Assembly: GCF_021869535.1 (NCBI RefSeq)
Contig: NW_026262659.1
Span: 2,356,001-2,420,000 of the forward strand
Length of the DNA stretch: 64,000 nt
DNA from: Mytilus californianus
Taxonomy: Eukaryota; Mollusca; Bivalvia; Mytilida; Mytilidae
Reading direction: 5' to 3'
Below the pieces are notes generated by a model. That model was not told the origin of the DNA. It made no database searches and saw nothing but the letters and a program-made list of their open reading frames with translations. Made by a program: the position numbers and the translations under genes. Below, one piece after another: positions 1 to 12,000 of the stretch. How positions within the stretch are numbered: the stretch's first letter is position 1; each line of letters opens with the position of its first letter.

Positions 1-40
1 AGTTGTCCATTGTCTTCTCCTAACAATGTTTTTATAGCAT
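1..40 (-). CDS. SNX25: SNX25 exon 22, partial
   Basis: Acceptor CCTCATTACAG, then DAIKTLLGEDNGQL in phase, equal to DMLQSLVGQQNAR of SNX25. The exon runs off the left edge, so about 60 C-terminal residues and the stop are not in the window. Confidence 0.85.
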
Positions 41-3000
41 CTGTAATGAGGAATAAAATAAAGGTTAATTACAATAGGAAAGTAGGAAGTCAGGGGAAAT
101 CTTCACTATAATAATTCTCTCTTTACATATCTGAAAAAAGAGGTTACAATCATATATGTACAATTTACATTTGCTAAACAATCAAACTGACCCTTTTAGA
201 TTATACCAGGCAGCACAAACGATTTTTAATTTCGGAGTGTATTTTTTACATATTTCAAATTAAAGATGGATCTTGATTTATCTGTTGCAAAATCTGACAT
301 TAGTATCCAATTTTAGTTAGAAATTTAATGATAAAAAAATCTAAATTGGCATTTTCCTGTCTTTAAACAGCTATCAAGATATTCATCAGAAATGAGAATA
401 AATCTGGAAAGTCATACTTCAACTTGATTTCATAGATTTTTTAATGTCTTCTATTTAATTCTATATTTAACAAAATACTTTTCAGTGCAAAAGAAAAGTT
501 TTGAAAAATAAAAATAATAAAAAGCTTTAAACAAAGTACTGACAAACATGTTCTGAAAAACTTATGGGTGTGAAATAAATTCATGGAAATTTGGCTCTAC
601 CTCATTAAGATACAATTTGAATATAGGGACGTAACTATCAAAATTAAATTTTGAATTAATTGATTTAGACTCTTTGTTCAGAGAGAGATATTCAATAAGG
701 ACTACCAAATAATTCAATATATTTGGGTAGAGGGCTGTTCCATAAAAACATACATGGGATCCATGAAAGGCAAATGTTACAGACAATTTTGTACTATGAA
801 AATGAAAAAGAAATTCTAAAATTGGCCCTATAAATGGTTACCCCAATTTAAAGGTGCCTTCCATGGTTCCCCTGTATGATATAATGGAACAGTCCGAATG
901 ACGCATATTAGTTCTACCAGAGTTTTTGATTGTACATACCTGGCATATTTTGTAAGAATTTTTCCTTAGCTTCCATCCTTGTTTTAAGTTTTTCTTCATC
1001 ACTTCTGGACGATTCATTTTCAGCTAGTTTTCCATCAGGCCACATGGATAGTGTAAACTGTTGTATGTAATATATTATCATAGACTCAGAAAATATCCAG
1101 TCCACAGTCTCACACAGTTGTCTGGAATAAAAAAATATGTATAATTTGCTTATTCATAGTTTGATAAAGAATTTAATGTTTCTTTTCACAACTTTGCTAT
1201 AATTAGTCATATCTGGCTTCAGTCTGACAGTTTTCTTAACTTCCTTGAAAACTACCATATTCATGCATTATGATTGGGTGCGCCTACCATAATTGAGGAA
1301 ATTCTTACACCTGAGAGTTTTAAAATCTAAATGGCACTGAAGACTGTTCTTCAAACAGATGTGATGCAGTTCTAGACATTGTATTGGTCTGGTTTTTCTG
1401 GGTATGAATTGTGAACAATCTACTTAGTCATTGCACAATATTGCTTCCTGCACTAATCAAGATGTTTCTGAATAAAATCTTCTACAAAGGAACGCCATCA
1501 ATATTAGAGTGAATGAAACAATGATTTCATATCAGCAGGTTAAGTGCATTTGAACTTACTTTCAGTGAATCTTTGAAAAAATATAATTTTGCATTGTTTT
1601 CCTTGTCTATTATACCAGTACTATAGTTTTGAGTGTGTTACCCGTACTGTATGAATAAAAGTAAATATAGGGTAACTTATAAGGGACGATGCATTTAAAT
1701 AAAAACAAGTGTGCATACACTGAAATGTGTCGCCTGCTTTACTGACCATTGATTTTATGTTGATAGTCCTAAATATAAAGCTTTACTACAAGTATCACAT
1801 AAACTTAACACGATCCAAGAAAATGAGGTCAAGGTCAGATAAACCAAACCGGAAATACATGTACACCTTACAATCAATCTATGCATCAAATATAATTGAC
1901 CTATTGCTTATAGTATCTAAGAAGTAACCTTAACCATGAAAACTTAACATTGACCAATAAACCATGAAAATAAAATGATACCTGCCAGACAGACATACAC
2001 ACCTTACAATCATTTCATACACCAAATATAGTTGACCTATTGCTTATAGTTTAAGAAAAACAGACCAAAACACAATAAATTGCTTTGACACATAGGTTTC
2101 TGACACAGAATAACTGTAGTCAAAGAACTTAGAATTGGTTACTGTGGATTCATTATTATTCGTTGGATACCAATTTTCGTGGATTTCGTGGTTATAGGTT
2201 AACCACGAAATTAAATGTTCAACGAATGGCAAATTTACTATAGGCTTGTATGCAGACATTGTCAAAAACCACGAAATTAGATATCCACGAACATGTAAGT
2301 TTTCCTTAATCCACGAAAATTGGTACCCACGAAAATAAATGAATCCACAGTATATAATTTGAATTTATATTCAATTTTTTGCTTTTTTGCAATTCACTAT
2401 GCTGTTGCAAATTGCCCCCCCCCCCCCCCCCCCCAAAAAAAAAAAAATTTACCCCCCCTTTTTTTTTTGCTTTTGTGCATTACACTATGCTGTTGCAAAT
2501 TGCCCCCCCCCCAAAAAAAAAAAATTTACCCCCTCTTTTTTTTGCTTTTGTGCATTACACTATGCTGTTGCAAATCCCCCCCCCCCACCCCAAAAAAAAA
2601 AAAAAATTCACCCCCTTTTTTTTTTGGCAAAATTTTTTTTTTCACCCCACCCCTTTCTTTTTTGCAAAAAAAAATAATTGAGAAATTTTCTTATTTATTT
2701 CTGAAATCTGTAATAAGAAAAAAAAATTGTTCCCCCCCCCCCCAATTTCTTTTTTATCCCCCCCTCCAATTTTTTTTCACCTCCCCTCCCCCTCCCCTTT
2801 TTCCAAAAAAAAAAAATCTTTCTCTCAAGATATGGTTATTATCTCAATTCAAATTTACAATGGAGTTTGCAACCATAATTACCCATTTAAATACATCATA
2901 AAAGTCTTAAAGTAGAAAATATACATAATTTTAAAGCAGTGTAAGGGAGGTAATCCAAATTTAACATTGTACTTAAAAGTGATTGTCCATTAACAAGGAA

Positions 3001-6000
3001 ACCCTTGTTTTTTCCCCCTTTTTAGCCCCTAATTCCTAAACGGTTTGAGCCATTACCCCCCAAAGCCAATCCTAACCATCCCTATTTGGTATGGAAACTT
3101 GTTGTACAATTTCAGAGAGATCCATACACCGTTCCACAAGTTATTGTCTGAAAACACGAAAATGCTTATTTGGGCCCCTTATTTGGCCCCTAATTCCTAA
3201 ACTGTGACCATAACCCCCAAAATCAATCCCAACCTTCCTTTTGTGGTTATAAACATTGTGTTTAAATTTCATAGATTTCTATTTACTAATACTAAAATTA
3301 TTGTCCGCAAACCAAGTGTCTTCGGACGACGACGACAACGACGACGTGATACCAATATACGACCACAAAAATTTTTTGTGGTCGTATAAAAACTTAACAC
3401 TGAGCATTGAACCATGAAAATGAGGTCAATGTCAAATAAAACCTGCCAGACTGACATGTACATCGTAAAATATTTCCATACACCAAATATAGTTGACCTT
3501 TTGCATATAGTATAAGATTTGATTTTTTACTTTTAAGCACCGCTTTTGGGCTATTTCGTGGCGGCCAGTTTTTATTGGTGGAGGAAGCCGGAGTGCCCGG
3601 AAAAAACCACTGACCTTCGATAGGAAAACTGACAATCCTAGTCAATTAAGATTGGAGTCGAGTGCACCTGCACGAGCAGGGTTCGAACTCACAACCTCAG
3701 TGTTGACTGGCTAGTGATTACAGTAGTAACTACTTAGACCACTCGGCCACCGAGGCCCCTATATAGTATTAGAAAAAAAAGACCAACACACAAAATCTTA
3801 ACTTTAACCACTGAACCATGAAAATGAGGTCAAGGTCAGATGACACCTGCCAGTTGGACATGTACACCTTACAATCATTCCATACACCAAATATAGTAGA
3901 CCTATTGCTTATAGTATCTGATATATGGACTTGACCACGAAAACTTAACCTTGTTCACTGATCCATGAAATGAGGTCGAGGTCAGATGAAAACTGTCTGA
4001 CAGGCATGAGGACCTTGAAAGGTATGCACATACTAAATATGGTTATCCTATTACCCATAATAAGAGAGAAATTAACTTTAAAAAAAATCTTAACTTTTTT
4101 TTGAAGTAGTCACTGAACCATGAAAATGAGGTCAAGGACAATGGACATATGACAGACGGAAACTTCATAACATAAGGCATCTATATATACAAAGTATGAA
4201 GCAACCAGGTCTTCCACTTTCTAAAATATAAAGCTTTTAAGTAGTTAGTTAACGTCGCCCCCGCCCACTCACTATCCCTATGTCGAGCTTTCTGCGACAG
4301 AAGTTGCAGACTCGACAAAAAAATCATTTTACAACAAGGGACCATCATTCATTTATTATCTAACCTTTTCATTACCTTAATCAGTACATACTAACCTGTT
4401 AATAGTTCTGCCAAAAGTAACCTCTACAAACATAATAAAACTTTTCCTAAGCCATTTAAACATTCCTCTAGATTCAAAAATCTCATTCACCAGTTTATAG
4501 AAAGGTTCGGCAATAGAATCTACATTTCTATCCAGTTTGGTCCTACAAAGTAAAAAGATATCATCAAGTTTATTTATCAAACAAAGAGTATCCATCACTA
4601 AAATGTCTGGGTTTTCCAAGGAAGATGTGATGGCTGCCACAATTAAACAAGAAATGGTGAAATCCATGTTTTGAAATAGGAAATGCCAAAAATCATTCTA
4701 ATGAAAATAAAATAGAAGAGTCAATCAAAGCGCGAAAGCGCTGTAAAGGCAGTTAATTACAGGTTGTGTGTATATTTAGTCCAGTTATATCATTATCTTG
4801 CATAGTACATTGTACTTATCAGAGGTGGCTTTCAGTATTTAAGATTTAGAGTTCTCTAATGATATTGAACAAGTTTTATGAATGTCATATTCTGAGCACT
4901 ATATGAAGGCGATTGTTCTCACTTGTTTATGAACTAGTGCATTATGTCCAGTTTGTACCTTTTTTATCTATGTTTATAGTCAAATACTGTTTAAAATAGT
5001 TTGGCATTTTCTTTTAAGTAATAAGTAAATGTTATCAACTGTATTTTATTCAACTTTGCAAATGTGGTTTGTTACTGGTAAGTACAATGTATGGATGATA
5101 GTTGTTTCATTGGCAATCATAACACATCTCCTTATTTATATAATGATCTATATTCAACAACCTCAGGTACAAAAAAAATGTATGTAACTAAACTATGATG
5201 GGAAACCTTTGACTTCTTTCTTTAATATAAACTTTTGATTTGGTACCATAGAACTATGTAGAATAAATGTACATTGCAACATGTCAACTCTTTCAATGAC
5301 AATACTTTTTTTAGAAACTATAACTCCAAGCAAAATTATATTTCCAAGTATAAAGTAATTTATGAATGAAACAAGAGTGCACACGCTGAAATGTCTCGCC
5401 TTCTTTACTAATCATTGATATTATGTTGATAGTCCTAAATATAAAGCTTTATTACAACTGTCACATAAACTTAACATTAACCAAGTAAACTAAACATTGA
5501 CCAATGAACCAAGAAAATGAGGTCAAGGTCAAGGTCAGATGAACCATGCTAGACAGGCATGTACAGCTAACAAGTCTTCCATACAACAAATATAGTTGAC
5601 CTATTGCTTATAGTTTAAGAAAAACAGACCAAAACACAAAAACTTAAAACTGAGCAATGAACCTTGAAAAAATGAGGTCAAGGTAAAAAAAAAACCTGCG
5701 TGACTGACATATAGATCATAAAATATTTCCATACACCAAAGTTGAACTATTGCATATAGTGTTAGAAAAAAAGACAAAACTCAAAAACTTAACTTTGACC
5801 ACTGAACCATGAAAATGAGGTCAAGGTCAGATGACACCTGCCAGCTAGACATGTACACCTTACAATCATTCCATACACCAAATATAGTAGACCTATTGCA
5901 TACAGTATAAGAAAAAGAGACCAAAACACAAAAACTTAACTATAACCACTGAACCATGAAAATGAGGTCAAGATCAGATGACACCTGCCAGATGGACATG

Positions 6001-9000
6001 TACACCTTACAGTCCTTCCATACACCGAATATACTAGACCTATTGCTTATAGTATCTGAGATATGGACTTGACCACCAAAACTTAACCTTGTTCACTGAT
6101 CCATGAAATGAGGTCGAGGTCAAGTGAAAACTGTCTGACGGGCATGAGGACCTTGCAAGGTATGCACATACCAAATATAGTTATCCTATTACTTTTAATA
6201 TAATAAGAGAGAATTCAACATAACAAAAAATCTTAACTTTTTTTCAAGTAGTCACTGAACCATGAAAATGAGGTCAAGGACATTGGACATGTGACTGACG
6301 GAAACTTCGTAACATGAGGCATCCATATACAAAGTATGAAGCATCCAGACCTTCCACCTTCTAAAATATAAAGCTTTTAAGAAGTTAGCTAACGCCGCAG
6401 CCGGATCACTATCCCTATGTCGAGCTTTCTGCGACAAAAGTCGCAGGCTCGACAAAAAGGAGTTCTTAATTAAGTAATAAACTGATTCGCTGAGCGCAGC
6501 TGGATACAACCACAGAGGTCCAACCCTGAACAGTTGGGGCAAAAATGGACACAATATTCAAGCTTGATACAGGTCTGAATTTGGATTGTAATTAAATATT
6601 TGCCATTTTATAGTTTCTGAATAAATGTAGTCAAAGAACTTGAAATCAGTTATATGAATTGAATTTACATTCAATTAAAGATTTCTTGCTGTTGTGCAAT
6701 ACACTGTGCTGTTGCGCAATACTTAATAAATCTGTTGCCAGACTATAAACAAATAAAGTTCAATTTCTTCTCAATGTCATATTTGAAATTTATGAAAATC
6801 AATAGGGAGATTACATCAATAGCTATAAATAATTCACCAAAGTTTCATGCGAACTGCTTAAAGCATTTTTGAGTTGTTGTCCAAAAACTGGAAAATCCCC
6901 CCTTTTTAATGAATAAAACCCCATAACTCAGAAATGTAAAATCTAAAATTTATAAAATTCTAAAGGGAGCTTACGGATTGATAATTTAGTCTTAGATGCA
7001 AGATTTTTTTATCAGTTGTTTGTGGCTTTGAACTAGCTGTCAGTAAATGCGAGTACTCTCAGATCTGTACTTAGTGTCTTTTTGTTGTTTGGATGTACAA
7101 CTACCAGGCCACGTCCACTTGTATTTGTATTTATCCATCTGATGAGTTAAGCCTCTTTCAACTGATTTTTATAGTTCGCTCTTATATTGTACTGTTACAC
7201 CACTGTCCCAGGTAAGGGGGTGGGTTGGGATCCCGCGAACATGTTTAACCCCGCCACATTCTGTATGTACATGTATGTGCCTGTCCCAAGTCAGGAGACT
7301 GTAATTCAGTGGTTGTCGTTTGTTTATGTGTTGCATATTTGTTATTCGTTCATTTTTTGTACATAAATTAGGCCGTTAGTTTTCTTGTTTGAATTGTTTT
7401 ACATTGTCATTTCGGGGCCTTTTATAGCTCACTGTGCGGTATGTGCTTTGCTCATTGTTGAAGGCCGTACTGTGACCTATAGCTGTTAATTTCTGTGTCA
7501 TTTGGTCTCTTGTGGAGAGTTGTCTCATTGGCAATCATACCACATCTTCTTTTTTATATTTACATCAACAGATATAAACAATTCACCAAAGTCAAGGTGA
7601 GACAACAAAACTTAGTTGCAAGATCTCTGAAATTTTTTACACGGTACAAGTTTTTCTAATTGTTGGAGATTGTATGGTGACAGTAACACCTGTAACTGCT
7701 TAACCCATTTCTTATGCACTTTGGTTCGATAAACTCACTGAATATCATACCACATCTCCTTATTTTTATATGCATTACAATTTACATGTGCATGTAATTG
7801 TAAATAATATTTATATATATATATCAGAACAAACTTCATTGCGTCACTTTTATTTATGCATCCTTTGGCACAATACAAGTTCTAAAATTACACAACATAA
7901 AACAACTAAATGTTATTTCAGATGAAAGTTTTGTTTCAGTTCCATTCATAGGATTTATTAGAATTTTGTATGTTTTGACAAGTCCAATAATTAGCTCTAT
8001 GTGCACGTGTTAATTGGAGACTTTTCTATCCCGTATAAGAGTTTTGGAACTAATTCTGTTTCTTTTTTTGAAAAAAGTGAGCAAACAAATCTTGCTCATT
8101 TAAACCTTTGTCTGCCATCACACTGTCACCTGGATCACATAATTGAACTATTCTACATCTTTCAACTATTTCACAGTCACTGGTACAACCAACATATGCA
8201 TTAGAGACATAGTTGACTAAACCACCAGGTGTCCAACATACAAGTATTTTCAGTGTTTCTGTTTTTATATGATGAAAAGGTTGCCTGAGCTCTAGGAGCT
8301 TTAGGTTTTATCATGGGATATTCTGTGCTGTCAATAATAATCCAAGTTGTAGGAAACTTTAATTCTAAGTTGGATGGCGAAAAATACCTGACTAAACCAC
8401 TAAATGGCCAAGTGTTAGCCTCACGCCACTGTTTAGACATAAAAACAATCCATGTTTACACAATATTCTTAACACTAGTTTCAATCTAGAATCTAGACAG
8501 TTCAAGGTTGGTTGTATAATGCATCAATTTCATCAAAGTCATAAAAAAACAGATTTTCAAATGACACCCTATCAATTTGAAAATATATGTATCTCAAACA
8601 ATGTGCTGTTGGACCAAGTGTGGTCAAAACAAATAAAAATTTAGTATACAACTCTAAACCGGTATAAAAATGCATGGCTGTGTCACGTGTCTTCATTTCA
8701 AAATTCTCTGCTGAAAATAAGGCATTGATGGTGTTTGCGTAATTCCATCTGTGAAGCTCAACATTAGCTCGGCAGTTGGTGGTGGACAGTCATAAATCCT
8801 GTCTGCAGTATGAATTACCTCTTCAGGAAAACCAACTTTACAATCAAAACTTTCCTCTAGATTTCTACTACAATATTCATCAAGTTTAGTTCTTTTGTTT
8901 TCACAGGAAACTGCCCTGATTTTTCTTTTTGCGGACGATTCAGTCTCTTGCTTGGTCCAGGAAAATAGGCTGGGATTGGCAGTAGACTTAAGTCTCTGTA

Positions 9001-12000
9001 TGGTGGGTTTGTGCCCTGAAAAAGGTTATAAAACATTAGTTTTTTTATAATTAAATGAACTTCCATTAGCAATGCATACTTTGTACAGAAGCAAGTTAAC
9101 TCGTACCATTGTAAACTCGTACCAACGTAAACTCGTACCACTGGGAAGTCGTACCAATCAGAACTCTTACCACTGCAAACTCGTATCATTAAAAATATAT
9201 TCAAAAATACGAAAGTTTTATGATTTTTTTTTTGGTAAACTAAATAAAAAAAGTTGAATTACTTGAATTTTATACTAGATTTTAATGAAAACTTAGACAA
9301 AAATACGAATGTTTTATGATTATTTTTTTTTTAAGCTTTATACAAAAAATTAAAATATCTTTGAAATTTATACCAGATTTTAATGAAAACTTAGACAAAA
9401 ATACAAATGTAATTTCTTAATTACCATGCTAATAAATATATTAAATTCCTTTGATTGTGTGATTATTGGTTGATTATTAACTAATCAACTTGTTTTTTTT
9501 TATCTTTTACTAATCAACTTGTATAATCATATAAGCATGGTCATATTCTGCTGAAATGTGCTGAATATTGTATAAAAATAAATTTCATACTTTCTAACTG
9601 TTGGTCATAAACAATTTTAAACCTTTAAAACACAATCAATAAATTCCTTCATTAAATAAAATTCCTTTTAGAAACAATAGAAAAATACCCAAATCTATTC
9701 AATGTTACTGATTTGGAATGATTAAAAACTAAATCAAATAGTTGTCAGTAAAAGTTTAAAAAAGAGTCTATTCAAGGGAGACAACAAAGCCAATCTGCCA
9801 CGGTTTTCTCTATCCAATTAGACAAGGAAAATAAGCTACAAATTGGTTATTGTAATTTCAAATTATATACATTTTACAGACTTAAGAGGTATTGAGTAAA
9901 ATTAAAGTATATATTCATCATTAAACACCATTTGAATGCATTTAAATAAGTTGGTACGAGTTTACAATGGTATGAATTTACCGTGGTACGAGTTAGCAGT
10001 GGTACGAGTTTGCATTGGAACGAGTTTTTGTTTAGTGGTACGAGTTGACATTGGTACGAGTTACAATGGTACGAGATAACTATAATTCCTTTGTACTCGT
10101 AACCTGGCAAAATATTAACTAGATTTATTCATTACAATCTGGATAAAACTATGTTAGCCTGATTCAATGTACATCAAAATGTATGTTATGTAAATCCAAA
10201 GGACAAACAATGAGAGACGTATGCAACAAACATACATTGTTTGTACCTAAATAACTATAATATAGATGAGAGCATGTCATTGTTTTGTTCCTGTTAACAT
10301 TGTCATTGATATTTTTCAAGAAAGTCTATGAGGCATAGCTTATGCATTCCTGTCATTACTACATAAGCATAATTACTGCTAAAATAATTCTCAGTATGAT
10401 ATACCTCTTGTAAGAAATCATTATAATTGTAGCAAGCACCAAAAAATCTCAAACAGATCACATTGAATCGTAATCCAAAAAATTATGACGTCTTGAATTA
10501 ACCACCCCCTTTTATTCTAAAACGATAATTGCGGTTGTAAACTGACTTTGGTTTATTTGCATGGCGATTACATATATAACTATATATTTCACAAAGAAAA
10601 TAGAGTTTTACCATGAATAGTTTCCTGCACGTAGTCTTTTTCAGTAAAACGTGCCTTGCAAACAACAGCTGATTGAGATGGACTCCACGATATCATCGTG
10701 TTCTCGTCCAATCTGCGTATGGGCAATGGCGTTGATCCAACTTTTCCTTCTTTTTAAGTCATTTGGAAATGCATGTCCTCCTCTTAAATGACATCCAGGT
10801 ACACAACAACAAGTACTTGGCATCGTTAATTAAAAATATAACTGAAATAGTTGCACTGTGCAGAAACCGGAAGTTGAGGAACAGGATCCGCTACCACGGC
10901 GCCACCTATTCAGGAACGATAATTTGCTACTTTATATAACTGCGAAATAACAATTACGTTAGACGGGTTCACGTGCATAAACAGAAATGCGCTTTAAATT
11001 GTATAATATAATTCATGTTCAGTCGACCTTTAATTATTATATCAACGACTGAAATGATTTATAAACATCTAGATTGCAGATAGCACTCGAAATTAACCCG
11101 AGCTCTTTCCCACGGAATTCAAATAATTCTAGTTTGTCAATCGGTTGACTGCTTATAATGCAAAATACTTATAAATCAAAAGATTTTAAAACTAACAAAA
11201 CACAATGATCGTTTCTCTATTTCCCAATGTAAATGAAATGAGACAAAAAACATTTTATACCACAATAAGAAGAGGAGAGAATCAACATTTTCCGGATCTA
11301 CTTGGAGCTAAATGACCCCCCACGTAGATAAGTTGGATATCGCGGAAAGAAATATTAACACGGCAACTAGAAAGGCATTAAAGCACTGCCTTTAAAAAAT
11401 CATGTAGAATCTGTGCTAGTTTGAACAAATTCTGTATTAATGTAAAAGTTGTTTTCAAGAGCTGTGGGGTATAGCAATTGTAATAACATTAAATTGCCAT
11501 GAAATCACTTTAATAAACAATCATGAGTATGAAAGACCATTGACAATTTGTATTATGCTTTTTTCCTAGGCAACATGGATGACATAGGGTTATGAAGTCA
11601 TGCATAATCTTTCTTCTAGGCCGTGAAAAACCCATATCATCACTCAAGAAGTGTGGGATTGAAAATATTCATATGGAAAGATGAAAAGAAAATTTGAGAA
11701 GATATGGATATTAATTGTTAAACTAAATCAGTGTCTTACTCTTCCTCCCTGCCAAAGAGAAGTTCATCATCACTGTCATGTGGTTCTGGTTGTCTGGAGG
11801 GAAATCTGTAAATACAACATCAATTTATATTATTATATTTATTTTGTACATGATTACTGTCTTTGGGTCAGTTGTAAGTACTACATAAGCCAATATTTCA
11901 ATGCCCTTTTGTAAGAATTTTGTTTCGTTTCTTAGTCTAGAGTTGAAACGAAACAAAGACAGGAATTGTTGAAACATGATACATGTATCCTTCATCTTAG

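Larger units (their letters stand above)
1704..4325 (+). repeat. Pearl-like dispersed repeat, interrupted copy
   Basis: Starts like the intact copy at 5371 (gcatacactgaaatgtgtcgcc) and ends in the same terminal hairpin (tgtcgagctttctgcgac with its complement, 4279-4320). Internal units of roughly 130-150 bp carry the 'atgaaaatgaggtcaaggtcag' core. The copy is split: about 2076-3389 is inserted foreign repeat material, and a SINE sits at 3518-3760. A 5' block of internal tandem units with a 3' palindrome resembles pearl/HINE non-autonomous Helitron-like elements; that class assignment is inference. Confidence 0.7.

Noticed and set aside
2320..2901. 193-codon Pro/Lys/Phe-rich frame
   Set aside because: Translation of C, A and T homopolymer blocks; overlapping frames are equally open.
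3660..3760. Possible tRNA gene (A and B boxes)
   Set aside because: Fused to a SINE body and flanked by a target duplication; SINE head, not a tRNA gene.
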